Part shown: one piece after another, positions 51,056-61,275 of the stretch
Layout of the letters: each line of letters starts with the position of its first letter
Numbering within the stretch: position 1 is the stretch's first letter
Source of the DNA: Ricordea florida
Lineage: Eukaryota; Cnidaria; Anthozoa; Corallimorpharia; Ricordeidae
Assembly (NCBI GenBank): GCA_949710005.1
Contig: OX453279.1
Location: 22,541,193 to 22,605,192, forward strand
Direction: 5' to 3'
Length of the DNA stretch: 64,000 nucleotides
The notes under the pieces: generated by a model
Told to the model about the DNA's origin: nothing
Databases searched by the model: none
What the model saw: the letters and a program-made list of their open reading frames with translations, nothing else
Translations under genes and position numbers: made by a program

Positions 51056-52313
51056 TGGCCTCTCGTCCGGAAGGGCTTCTTTAATTTTTGCGGGCGTTTC
51101 TGCTTTTGAAAGAGTTTTCGGTCGCTGAAGAACGACGTAATTTTTTTAGTCCCGGTAACAATCCGGTCAAAAAGTTTGTAACGCTTTCTTCCTCCAGCAA
51201 GTCTAAGCGCTGGCAGATTCTTCGAATATCCGACGCATATTGTTCAACAGTCTCACAAGGTAATTGCCTTTTATTCGCAAGCTGTGATCTTAGTAGCCAA
51301 ATATCCGATTCTGTCCGAAACTTTTTAACAAGTTCTGCACAAAGTTGATCATAGCGTTTGCCGGCTAGATGCGGCGAAGATAAAAACCAGTAGAGCTGGA
51401 CCAGTTAACAGTACCGGCAATAGTTTGGTTTTCTGAAATTCATTCAATTCTCTGTATGTTGCTACTAAATCTATTTGTGAAATAAAATCATTTACATCCA
51501 TATCATTCTTCCCTGAAAACCTTGGGAACTTAATATCACCAGAGCCTGAGGGAGATGTAGGAGTGTGTGATTTTTCCCATATATTTGCATAACTAGCGAA
51601 CTGCCGTTGTAATTGTGTAGCATTGTATTCGTTTTGTTCGCTTATTTGTTTAGCGATTTGTTTATTTTGTTGAAGTAAGAGTTTCGAAAGCTCGTCAAAA
51701 TTTACAGACATTGTTGCTGGATTATTCCCGCTAATTCAGGGTCGTAACGAGGTATATTTTTTCGTAGCTGATCCCATTTTTTTTACCCAGAATTTTGATC
51801 CTTGATCCCAAAAGCGATCAGAATTCTGATCCCTAATCCCGATCCTCGTTGTTATCTAGGACAGCCTGATCCCTGATTCCATGAAAAATACCGCTGAACC
51901 CGATCCCACGGGCTGTGATCCCTGATCCCACCCCTTTGCAGGCCTTTGATCCCTGATCCCATATACCTCGTTACGACCCTGCTAATTTGTTCGCTATGTC
52001 CGCCTCCTGTTGGTAATTTGTCTTCTATATTACTAGGGTCTTCTGAAGTGGACATGTAAGGGTGTTGCTGTAGAGATGTTTTGTCCTTTTGTTTCACAGG
52101 TTCCTTCTTAGATAACTGTTGACAATTTTCGTCGCAATTCAGTTTAATTAGAGTTTAAGGGTGTTTTCCCTTTTGTAACCGAGCGTGATTTAGCTTTAGG
52201 CAAGACAGGCGGTTTACCCTTCCCGCTCAAACGGGTCTTTGATCTTAACAGCACCTTGAATTTTGGCGAAAACACGTTTTTTTATTTTTATTTTTTTTAA
52301 CAAAAGTAACGTC
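51056..52313 (-). pseudogene. Gypsy Gag, unit 2, part 1
   Basis: Matches 20,113-21,118. The Gag core (IKFPRFSGKNDMDVNDFISQ) is intact in the 51,711-51,349 frame, but the end of that frame has shifted (LTGPALLVF). A MITE at 51,737-51,981 and small indels break the upstream part. Confidence 0.8.
51737..51981. repeat. MITE with TGATCCC tandem core
   Basis: CAGGGTCGTAACGAGGTATA at the left and its complement at the right, flanked by CTAATT (51,731-51,736 and 51,982-51,987). Unit 1 is empty here (CGCTAATTTG at 20,790). The interior is made of GATCCCTGATCCC-like heptamer repeats. Confidence 0.9.
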
Positions 52314-52316
52314 TTA

Positions 52317-52335
52317 TGCTGCATTCACACTGGAA

Positions 52336-52374
<39 letters not shown>

Positions 52375-52560
52375 GGAATCAGTTTTTGCAAAACAGCTTC
52401 ATGTAAATTCTCTCCAGACTTGAATGTTATTTCTAATGAATCACTGTTAGACTCTTTTTCTCACTATGTGTAAAGATTACACTTAAATCATTTGGGAAGC
52501 TGTTGTGAAAATTTCAAAACCTAGTTTAACTAAACAAGTTTAGTTGGTGTGAACGCGGCA
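52317..52560. repeat. MITE with TTA target duplication
   Basis: TGCTGCATTCACACTGG at the left; the complement of TGCCGCGTTCACACCAA at the right; TTA at 52,314-52,316 and 52,561-52,563. Unit 1 is empty (GTCTTAGTC at 21,117). The interior has GTTTAA/TTTAAC repeats. Confidence 0.85.
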
Positions 52561-52778
52561 TTAGTCTTCGTTCAATAGGCCTATCAATCTTCCCCACGAT
52601 AGTAAGTGAAGACACAATTTGTTCTATAGCTGTCTTGAAAACACCGGAGTTTTAGCATTAAAATCTCGCTTAGCCACGAAGGGTGCGATAGCCGTTCCCT
52701 GCCTTAAGGTAAGCGCTGCTTAAGTATTTTGTAAGTACAACAATCGTATGGCTTGACTCTCCTAAAAACCCATGACAC

Positions 52779-53460
52779 TTGTACTCACTTACCACAAAAG
52801 CTCTAGATGAGGGTTTTCCTCTATTCATCAATCCCATGATAGAAAGTGAACATAAGGGTTCTTATATCGAAGCTAGCGTTCTTCTCACTATACAAGTTGT
52901 AACCGAGAAAGACGCATTTTGCACTATAGTATACTTAACACCATCGAAGTTTAACGTCTCTAACAAATGCTATACAGGACCGGTTACACAAACTAACTTA
53001 GTGCTCCGACATGCTCGAACTCACGACACATTCTTACCACAGAGTCGCTAGATAAATGCTACCAGGACGACACCGCTCTCATTTGTCCCACTAATGTACT
53101 TAAGATTGCAACAAATATAACATGGCTTGGCTTTCCTTTTAATCCTAATACTAAACTCACATTTCCTCGTAACCATGTGCCATCGGACGATTGTGCTAAT
53201 CTGCACCCGCTGTTGCACCTTGGAAGACGAATGTTCCTCGCCACAACCACAATTGATCTGCACTTATCTTCCAGACACATCACTACTACTCCGCTTGCTG
53301 TGTACCGGTTTCCTTGTAACGAGACTTTTGATGGGCTGACCGCTGGCCTTGGTCCGTGCCCAACACGTCTCACCGTAACAGTACCATTGGCTACACCTTC
53401 ATTGTTGCGTTTCACACCTTGAGCACCAGCTATTGTCAATAATTCAACTATTTAGTTCAG
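52779..53460 (+). pseudogene. Env-like ectodomain remnant, unit 2 copy
   Basis: Copy of 21,337-22,043 with the same order of segments. It differs by several substitutions and indels that alter frames (for example after TGPVTQTNL) and by a TGA/TAG near the end. Confidence 0.55.
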
Positions 53461-53527
53461 CCATTTAACAAATTGATGGCAGTAAAAATTATCTACAAAT
53501 GCTCAATTGTAAAGAAATAAATGAGTA

Positions 53528-53832
53528 TTAAGGGCACTTGCTTGGGATAAAGGAGTTCTTGAAGCGATTTGTGTTCATACGAGGCGTGACGTAGGTCCTG
53601 GGGCGACTTATTTTATACCTGAGATTCCTCTTTTGGGATAACAGTGTTGACAACTTGTGCCGAGGATACGACGTATTAGAATTAAAAAGCTTATGGCATA
53701 GTGCCACGCGCCTGGCGTGCAATGTTGATAGACTGAACCTGACTAAACCTGATTTGGAAAAGAAGGGGCAGATGATAGAAAAGATTCTCTTTTGGACTCT
53801 TTCGATATCCTCACTGAGGTATTGCGACTGGT
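53528..53832 (-). pseudogene. CR1/L2-like LINE C-terminal tail
   Basis: The minus-strand frame reads YLSEDIERVQKRIFSIICP, then LSTLHARRVALCHKLFN, LSTLLSQKRNLRYK and TNRFKNSFIPSKCP, which is the typical C-terminal tail of CR1/L2-type RT proteins. It ends with a short 3' UTR to about 53,480. The upstream part is lost at the MITE insertion (53,838). Confidence 0.75.
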
Positions 53833-53837
53833 CAAAG

Positions 53838-54284
53838 CAGGGACGGCGGAGCGTATTTTGAAATGGGGGGGCTGAAAACGAGCGCCAGAGGCGCGAGTTG
53901 GTAGGGGGGTGTGGGGGCATCCTCCTCTAGAAAATTTTGAAATCCAGAGTCTCGGAAATCGTATTTACAACATTCTCCGCGACATACTTCTTGAAATAAT
54001 TAGCCTGGATAAAGCGTAAAATGAAAGGTACTTTCAATGCTTACAGCAATATTTTGGAGGTTATTTCTCAGCCTTCCGGTCTCCAACGCTAACCTGCGGT
54101 TTTTGGACACAAGCTTCGCGTCTGTGGGAAGGAAGCACACGCTGAGAAAACGTTAAAAATACGAAAACGCGAAAAGTTTCCGACGAGGCTTGTATAAAGT
54201 TGTAGCTTAAACAAAATAAAATGTCGTCCTCCTCATAAGTGGGGGGGCTAAAGCCCCCCCAGCCCCCCGGCTCCGCCGTCCCTG
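53838..54284. repeat. MITE with CAGGGACGGCGGAGC ends
   Basis: The left CAGGGACGGCGGAGC and its complement at the right are flanked by CAAAG (53,833-53,837 and 54,285-54,289). Unit 1 reads CTGGTCAGAGTATC without the insert (24,482). Both ends carry G/C homopolymer runs. No coding capacity is credible. Confidence 0.85.
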
Positions 54285-54289
54285 CAAAG

Positions 54290-55027
54290 AGTATCGTGCG
54301 CCTGCTTTTGTCGGTTGATAAATCGCAACCCTTGACAACCAAATGCCTCTTCAGGAAGAATATCCAAGATGGGTCACGTGGCGTTTATTGCCTCCCGTCT
54401 CAGGCCATCCCGGGCCATCCCAGGTCATATAATTGGAAAAATGAAACATTACGACTCATTCGAATTAAGAAAGTTAAACGTAAGATGAAGGGCAAAATTG
54501 TGTTTTGCGTTGTGTTCTTTTTCCTTGTGGACGATATCTGTGCGTTATGGAAAAGCGCGGGGCGACCAATATATAACGGTCGCCGATCAGAAGGAGGCTT
54601 TATGAACCAGGAGGTATGTTTGAATTAAATTGAGTTGTAGAAAAGAGGGTTTTTGCGTTGCTTCGGCCTCTAATTTCGTCTTCTAATTTCTTCTTCCATT
54701 TCGTGCAAAGGCAAGAAGAGACCTCCACGGAAATTATTGTCTTTCCCATCATATCCACTTTTGGCTGCCCTATTTTGATTTATCCCGCTACATTATGGAA
54801 ACTCAGAACACAAATCTGCACCAAGTTTTTTAATGTTTTCCTTTTTTGTCGATGTTTGTCATAGATGGCGCCCCTGTTTAAAAAGAGATATTCGTTGAAT
54901 GCAAGATATTCTCATCAGATGCGAGACTGGAAAAAGTTCAACAAGATGAAAACAAAATGATCTCTACCTCAAAATGGACAAGAAAGCAGCGATGAAACCC
55001 AAAGAGTAAAAATCCAGAAAAGGGCAA
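54290..55027. other. Non-coding sequence shared with unit 1
   Basis: Aligns with 24,490-25,190 of unit 1. Short frames such as 54,239-54,628 overlap the preceding MITE and have no motif. Confidence 0.5.
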
Positions 55028-55535
55028 TCATTATTATTATCAGTAGCTGGGAAATGGTTGTTATATAAAAACAGCAATGACAAATAGGAAAAAGACCCTT
55101 ATGTAATTCAGTTCATTTATATAACGCAGTATCGCTGATGACAGCTGGTTATAGGAGTAAAGATGAAAAATCGTTAAAAAACCAGCTTTTTAAAACTGCT
55201 TAAGACGCCAGCTTTTAAAGACTGGTTAAAAAGCCAGCTTTTTAAGACTGGTTAAAAAGCCAGCTTTTTAAGACTGGTTAAAAAGCCAGCTTAAAAAGCC
55301 AGCTTTTTAATCCTCCTTGAAAAGCAAGGTATTTAAGCCTTCTTTAAAAGCCAGCTTTATAAGATTCCTCTACAAGGAGCGTTCAGTTTTTAAAAAGCGC
55401 GTTTTATAAGGTAGGGTCCCGTGCATATACTGCGTTATATAAATGAACTGAATTACATAAGGGTCTTTTTACTATTTGTCATTGCTGTTTTTATATAACA
55501 ACCATTTCCCAGCTACTGATAATGATCCCATCTGG
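55028..55535. repeat. MITE with AAAAAGCCAGC tandem core
   Basis: A long inverted pair (about 95 bp): AGTAGCTGGGAAATGGTTGT at the left and its complement at the right, extending through ATGTAATTCAGTTCATTTAT. The centre (55,175-55,400) repeats GGTTAAAAAGCCAGCTTTTT units of about 26 bp, each itself palindromic. Absent from unit 1 (25,190). Confidence 0.9.
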
Positions 55536-55627
55536 TGTGTGGCTAAAAGCAGTGGTTAAATTAAAGAGAACACGCAGTGTAAAATGAAGGATGTCTCAAT
55601 TTTATCATAACATCTCAGAAAACAAAC

Positions 55628-56377
55628 ATGTCAAAGAGAATATTGTCGCTTCGCCCATTTTGGGCGAGTCATAGATTAGAAGCAGCTAATTCCATGATTC
55701 AAACTGATAAAAGTGCCGTAAAACCACGAGCTATTCCTTGCAAAACGAATGCAGACAAACTTTACGCTAGCAGTTGGCCGCTGAAATATCGCACCATCTC
55801 AACGACAAAGTATCTGAAAATGAGTTTCGTAATATGGTTGGCAGCTTTATTTGTTTCGGTGAGCCTTCTTGTTACGAATTTCTTTGCTACACATGTACAC
55901 GAGATGCACTTTTTCTTATTCTCATCGTGCGTTGCTGTCCAAGGTTTTACCATTTGCTGCTGTTATATTGCTGTTGCAATAAAGTTTAAGCAAGGAATTT
56001 TGAACTGAACACCATCAAACTACAATGCCAGACGTGAAAACTGGTTAACCAAAACACTAATGCGGATAGTTACTTTCTTTACGTGGTTACTGTGGTGTGC
56101 AACGATAGTCGTTAATGCTATCCCCTTTGACATTTACATTCATCAGCGCATAATATTTATTGTTGACTTCTTGCAGTACAGCAATTCAATTCTTAATCCG
56201 ATTATTTATTCTTTACGGAGTCCAGAATTCGGAGAAGCACTTTCACGACCACACAAACCTAAAGAACTTAGAGATGTGAGATGTACCCGATTAAGGACAC
56301 TAGAGACTCGGAACCAAAGTGCAGCGATTTCTAACCTATCTAACTCAACCAAACGATTGACTGATACAAACCATTAA
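55628..56377 (+). pseudogene. Rhodopsin-type GPCR fragment, unit 2
   Basis: One frame with a single internal TGA (56,006-56,008). Seen: second intracellular loop (WPLKYRTIST), helix 4 (VIWLAALFVSVSLLV), helix 5 (SSCVAVQGFTICCCYIAVAI), then after the stop helix 6 (VTFFTWLLWCATIVVNAIPF) and helix 7 with NSILNPIIYSLRSPEF, the NPxxY motif. A short Arg/Thr-rich tail follows. Helices 1-3 and the DRY motif are missing: the residues before WPLKY are not membrane-like. It is a truncated receptor copy of class A; the ligand cannot be inferred. Unit 1 carries the same fragment split in three. Confidence 0.75.
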
Positions 56378-56918
56378 CTCTGTAAATCGTTTGCCAGCTT
56401 AAGTGACAATATGATAGAAAGCGGGAAAAAAATATCGGATGATGTTTCGTTTTTGCTTCTTGAATTTACACCTGAATTTTTTCTGTTAGCAATTTCCGTA
56501 TCTATATGCAAATTGTTCCTCCCGTTGTGCGTTGTGGAAGATGTAAAAAACGGTTTAATTAAAAAGGATGGTTTGGTCTTGGCAAGCCGGTCTGCTGATG
56601 GTTTTGTTAATTATCAGTAGCTGTAAAATTGAGAAAATTGTAGGGAATTTATAAGATATGCTACGAGATTTTGCATGAATGGAACGGTCATCTAGAAATC
56701 TTTAGCCTTCCTCAAGCTATAGTAAATTCTAGGCAATTTTCATGCTCCTCCGAACAGATAGTTTACAGAAAACAGTCGTTGGCTGCCCCTGAATCAAATG
56801 AAGAACCAATTTAAATCTATAAAAGCATATAATTTATATTATTTTAGATTAAGGCCATTCAGGTTGAGAAAAGAATAAATTTCACCCAGATTTTGAAACG
56901 ACAAATAGAATATTTGTG
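56378..56918. other. GPCR 3' flank shared with unit 1
   Basis: Copy of 36,253-36,789. No gene recognised. Confidence 0.5.
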
Positions 56919-57193
56919 TTTAGTATAAATACTCAGGTGATTATACAAAATCGCGCGCTCTGATTGGTTCGCTATCTCGGATTGTCAGCCGATAATCACC
57001 TCGACGAACAAAGTGGCTGCCAGTCGTTCGCGCGCTTTTGATGAAATAAAACTTTTTCGTGTTGTAAAACGCTTTTCTTTCTTTTTTGAAATAATCACCA
57101 GTGCATTTATACTAAAACAATTATTCGCCTCAGGCTCAGTGAGTCTCGGTGAATATTCACCAAGAATCACTTCGCCTTCAGCGAATAATTGTT
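56919..57193 (+). repeat. TTTAGTATAAAT-family MITE, copy 3 (uninterrupted)
   Basis: Part one has inverted ends, TTTAGTATAAATACTCAGGTG and the complement ending ATTTATACTAAA at 57,116, with GCGCGCTCTGATTGG inside. Part two is the AACAATTATTCGCC foldback to 57,193. It gives the empty site for the BEL insertion. Confidence 0.85.
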
Positions 57194-58135
57194 AAATAAG
57201 GCCAATTTCGTTATCGCTCAAATGGCTGTTACAGGAAGAATTGCACTCCCTGCGTTCCTTAAATTGCTCATGACTAATAACAAAATTGATGCTAAAGGGT
57301 ACGCAGCGACAGAAACACAAACATAAGCACAGGTGGTGTTTAATGGAAGACTAATAAATTTCGTAAGAGCTGTCCACCAGCCGACAGAATTCAATTAGAA
57401 AACAGATTTTCAAACAAGATCTTGGGACACAAGAAATGGTTTATCAAACCGGTGCACTTGCTATAAATAGAGTGACTAAATAGCTGTATGAGTGAGATTT
57501 TTGTTCCTTGCTTATTGTTATTTAAAGCGGTATTTACTGGGTACAATGACGAAAGACGAGTGTAAAAAACATAAACAATTATTTGTTTGCTGTAGTGATC
57601 CGAAAACATTGACAGCCGGTTTCCAAATTGTGCTGGATTTGAATCGAGCTAACGAAACAAAGCCAGAGTTAACTCTAAATTGAATCACTGATACTATGTG
57701 AAAAATAAAAACACCGAAAAGGTTTCTACCATTTCCTAAAAGTTGCCATATACATTCTATCGTGTTTGTGTTGCACGTATGGCATTGGGGCATGATGCAA
57801 AGCAGTTTGTGATTCGAAGTTTTACCGAGAATACCGAATCGAAAGTCTCTATTCTGAGATGGTTTTTACGGGAATTATTTCACTCTATTCCACAATTATT
57901 TGACTCAAGCTCAAAGACGATTTTATTTTTCATTTCCTTTTAGTAGTTTATGTTATGCAAGCCTTGCTAACCCGAAAATAAACATGTATTAAAATATGAT
58001 AGTCCACAATACGCCGTTTCTCTAGTTTTCTTTTTTTTCTGGCTTACTTTGTTTTCAGTTGACGTTGCCAGCGCGGTATTTAGTATATGAGCTCTGTTTA
58101 ACTATCCTGTTTTAAAATATCATGTTTATAATGCC
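57194..58135. other. Non-coding sequence shared with unit 1
   Basis: Aligns with 44,332-45,105 and 45,465-45,615. No gene recognised. Confidence 0.5.
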
Positions 58136-58330
58136 AAAAAAAAGATGAAAAAATTGAGCTCAAAAGCATGCAGCCATGGACAGCTGTTTTGGCCTTGTTA
58201 GGCCTCATCAGCATGGCACAGCTAGCATCTGCTAGCTGTGCCATGCTGATGAGGCTAAAACAGCTAACAAGGCGAAAACAGCTGTCCATGGCTGCTGGCT
58301 TTTGAGCTATATTTTTTCATCTTTTTTTTG
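58136..58330. repeat. Hairpin repeat related to 45,150-45,450
   Basis: AAAAAAAGATGAAAAAAT at the left and its complement at the right, with CAGCCATGGACAGCTGTTTT arms and a GCACAGCTAGCATCTGCTAGC centre. The centre differs from the unit 1 copy. Confidence 0.8.
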
Positions 58331-58523
58331 GTAGCAACAGGGTTTAATCCCTTCTACCACTGTTGCCTCAGTGCGCATATGTGTGGCTTTAACTTACCCT
58401 TATTACATTTTGACGTATGTTATGCAAGCCTTGCCAACCCGAAAATAAAGATATATTACGCCGTTTCTCTAGTTTTCTTTGTTTTCTGGCTTACTTTGTT
58501 TTCAGTTGACGTTGCCAGCGCGG
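58331..58523. other. Non-coding sequence shared with unit 1
   Basis: Right outer arm of the previous hairpin family and flank, up to the pogo element. Confidence 0.5.
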
Positions 58524-58933
58524 TACAGTAAACACCAGCATATAAGGACACATGGATTAAGAACATCAGGCTGAAATATGGCAAATAAAGCACCACTTTT
58601 TTAAGAACAATATCAGTCTGGAAAAAAAAAATAATGTTCTTATAAAATGGGAAGGGTGTCAAAATTACACAAATTATTATAAACTCACCTGCTGACCAAT
58701 GGTATTAGCTAAGTTTTGGGCACCTTTGTTCTCTTCAGAATATCTAATATCATGAATTACATTTTTTGCCTTTACAATACTATAAACTACTGTATTGATA
58801 GAGAAAAACATAAGATTTTATAGCTGTATCAAGGTCAATCACAGTTGTAGTTGATCAAAGCTTGCAAATACTTGTCCAGTCTTTTGTTGCCATTATGTCA
58901 TTCAAATTTATTGAAAATAACTGAGGTTCAAAC

Positions 58934-59341
58934 TCAACACTTCTGTATCTTGCTCAGCTTCCATTGGTAATCGAACTCAATGTTCTTTTTCTGTAATTTC
59001 TTGAGACGTTTCTTGAGATATCGAGCATTCCCAACTAGTCTAAAGTTTACTGGTAGCTCTAGTCCTTTTCCTCGCCCTTTGTTTATTCTACTTCCAATGC
59101 ATTCTGCTTCAATTTTGCCATACTCTGATAGAAATTTGAAGAAGAGTTTAGAAAGCTCAATAGGGACATGACCAACAATCCTGTCGTCCTCATTTTTTAC
59201 CACAACTGCATAGTTGCTGTGGCGATTATTGGGCTCCATTTCGCATATAAGAATCTCTCCAATGTAGACTGTGGCGTCCTTGAAATAAGCATGATAACCC
59301 CTTGTGCTTGCCTCTAAATATAGTTCATCTTCATTCGTCAT
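58934..59341 (-). CDS. HIRAN-domain protein of the pogo-like transposon
   Basis: An intact 135-residue frame from ATG 59,341. Residues about 13-95 match the HIRAN pattern: YHAYFKDATVYIGEILICEM, then EPNNRHSNYAVVVKNEDDRI, VGHVPIELSKLFFKFL and a GKIEAECIG strand. The C-terminal tail is Lys/Arg-rich. HIRAN domains (HLTF, bacterial Snf2-type proteins) bind 3' ends of single-stranded DNA. The gene is divergent from the transposase with 269 bp between the start codons, so both probably use one promoter region. A role in handling the cut transposon ends is inference. It could also be a captured host domain. Confidence 0.8.
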   Translation of the reverse strand: MTNEDELYLEASTRGYHAYFKDATVYIGEILICEMEPNNRHSNYAVVVKNEDDRIVGHVPIELSKLFFKFLSEYGKIEAECIGSRINKGRGKGLELPVNFRLVGNARYLKKRLKKLQKKNIEFDYQWKLSKIQKC

Positions 59342-59610
59342 TATTCTAATGTGTGTGGGTTTATCCTTAAAAATCTGTCAAGGTTTTTCACGAATTCCAA
59401 GGTGGTTCCTCACTCGCACAACCTGGCAGTGCCCGAAGTGGTTCCCGGGTAATATAACAAAGGAAACCGCTGGCCAATGCAGAGGCGCACAAAGTGTTCT
59501 TCCTCGTGTGTTGAACTTCACTGTTTGGAATTTTTATGAGCTGAATATATTAAGCTAAAACAAAGATGAATCGGACTTAATTCGATTGTGGTGTTCGAAA
59601 AAAAGTAGAA
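59342..59610. promoter_or_regulatory. Shared divergent promoter region of the pogo-like element
   Basis: 269 bp between the two divergent start codons. It is more GC-rich than the surroundings. No TATA box is obvious. Assigned only from gene layout. Confidence 0.45.
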
Positions 59611-61275
59611 TTGAAGAATGGTTGTATGCTTGACATCACGCCAACGATGGAAAAGACAGCTGAGATATCTAAAAGCGCTGAAGTAAAATGCAACGTCTGT
59701 GGTAAATCATTCAGAGGTCAACAATACCTTGACAGCCACATGAAATTCAAACACCCGATGACCGAGAACTCACACGAGGGTTCAAAGCAAGAGAATATGT
59801 TCGCCAATCGAAAGGAAGCAGATGCCCATTGCTCATTGCCTGAGGCTAGCCAGTCAGGAAGTAATGATCCCATTGTTCTAGACAGTAACGAAGTCGAAAG
59901 TCTTGGAAACAAGAGAACGGGAAGTAAGAAGCGAAAATCGTACACAGTTGAATTCAAAAAGAAAACCCTGGATCTTTTTTATTCTTTGAAATCATCAAAA
60001 CATAGATACAACATCGTCTCAAAAGAGAAAGGAGTTCATCGATCTTTGATTCAAAAGTGGAACAAAAACAGAAACCAAATTCTGAAGGAACTAGAACTAA
60101 ATAAAAAGGGAAAAAATTCTGGGAATATAGGAGATGCAAGGCAGAGAAGAAAAATTGTGGCTGGGCGATCGAAGCAGAGTGAGAGGTATCCACTTGCAGC
60201 TAATCTATTGATTGCTGAATTCAAAGTTCGTAGAGCAGCTGGATGCAAGATTACAAAACTGTGGTTCAGGAAAAAGATGAAGGCAAAAATTGAGATGACT
60301 TATGGGAAAAAGGAGGCTGAAAGTTTCAAAGGAAGCTCTAACTGGTTCCAAAGGTTTAAGAAAAGGCACGATATAGTACTGAGAAGAAGAACAAACAAGA
60401 AGAAAAACTCTGCTGATGATGGTAGGTTAACCATCCAGAAGTTCCATCAAAATTTGAGGAAATCCCTGAAAACACAGAGGAGGCGGAACAGATCAACTAT
60501 GACTGACCCCAAATATGGCAGGTGGACTCCTGAAAATAGGTACAATGTGGACCAGGTTCCTCTTCCATTTGTGGTGGACCAAGGGACTACCTATGACTCA
60601 CGTGGCAATAAACAAGTCTGGGTTGCACAACCATCATCAGGTCTGGATAAAAGGCAAGCCACTTTGCAACTTTGCATAAGAGGTGAAGGAGAACAGAATG
60701 TAAAGCCTTCCCTTGTGTTTAGAGGGAAAGGGAATGTTAGTTCTCAAGAGAAAGAACAATATGATAAAAGAGTTGATGTGTATTTCCAGCAAAATGCCTG
60801 GATGGATGAGTTGACAAATATGCAATGGTGCAAGAAAACACTCATTCCTGGGGTTGGAAAAACTGACCAGGAAAAGGTGTTATTTGCAGACAACGTGTCC
60901 TTCCAACAAACCAAAGAGTTCCACGAGACATGTAGGAATGAAATCAGTACTTCTGTGTACATGCTACCAGAAAACCATACTGATAAAATTCAGCCAATTG
61001 ATGCAGGATGTGGAAGGATGATGAAAGTGAAAATTGCTGCTGCAATGGACAGGTGGTTGGAGATAGATGACAATCTTGAAAAATGGCATGATAGACTTTC
61101 TGCAAAGGACAGGCGAATGCTTATGACTCAATGGACTGGGGAAGCCTGTAGTGAACTAAAAGAAAGCAAAGACTTTCTAAGACGGCTTTTTGAAAAGACC
61201 GGCTGCCTAATGACAACTGATGGCTCAGGAGACGAGAAAATCTCTCCCCAGGGCTTGGACGAATACAGTTTCTAA
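59611..61275 (+). CDS. pogo/Tigger-like transposase with N-terminal C2H2 finger
   Basis: An intact 554-residue frame. C2H2 finger at 27-48 (CNVCGKSFRGQQYLDSHMKF, ligands C27, C30, H43, H48). A basic linker follows. The first helix-turn-helix lies at about 110-165 (KSYTVEFKKKTLDLFYSLKS, then GVHRSLIQKWNKNRNQ) and a second, CENP-B/Tc5-type, at about 190-255 (ITKLWFRKKMKAKI, then GSSNWFQRFKKRHDI). The DDE_1 catalytic core has D314 (YNVDQVPLPF), D427 (LFADNVSFQQ) and D464 (IQPIDAG), a DDD triad with 36 residues between the last two. The first block has Gln where Glu is common (NVDQ). It probably binds the terminal repeats through the HTH pair. The upstream in-frame ATG choice is not certain; 59,611 is the first after the promoter region. 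Confidence 0.9.
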   Translation: MKNGCMLDITPTMEKTAEISKSAEVKCNVCGKSFRGQQYLDSHMKFKHPMTENSHEGSKQENMFANRKEADAHCSLPEASQSGSNDPIVLDSNEVESLGNKRTGSKKRKSYTVEFKKKTLDLFYSLKSSKHRYNIVSKEKGVHRSLIQKWNKNRNQILKELELNKKGKNSGNIGDARQRRKIVAGRSKQSERYPLAANLLIAEFKVRRAAGCKITKLWFRKKMKAKIEMTYGKKEAESFKGSSNWFQRFKKRHDIVLRRRTNKKKNSADDGRLTIQKFHQNLRKSLKTQRRRNRSTMTDPKYGRWTPENRYNVDQVPLPFVVDQGTTYDSRGNKQVWVAQPSSGLDKRQATLQLCIRGEGEQNVKPSLVFRGKGNVSSQEKEQYDKRVDVYFQQNAWMDELTNMQWCKKTLIPGVGKTDQEKVLFADNVSFQQTKEFHETCRNEISTSVYMLPENHTDKIQPIDAGCGRMMKVKIAAAMDRWLEIDDNLEKWHDRLSAKDRRMLMTQWTGEACSELKESKDFLRRLFEKTGCLMTTDGSGDEKISPQGLDEYSF

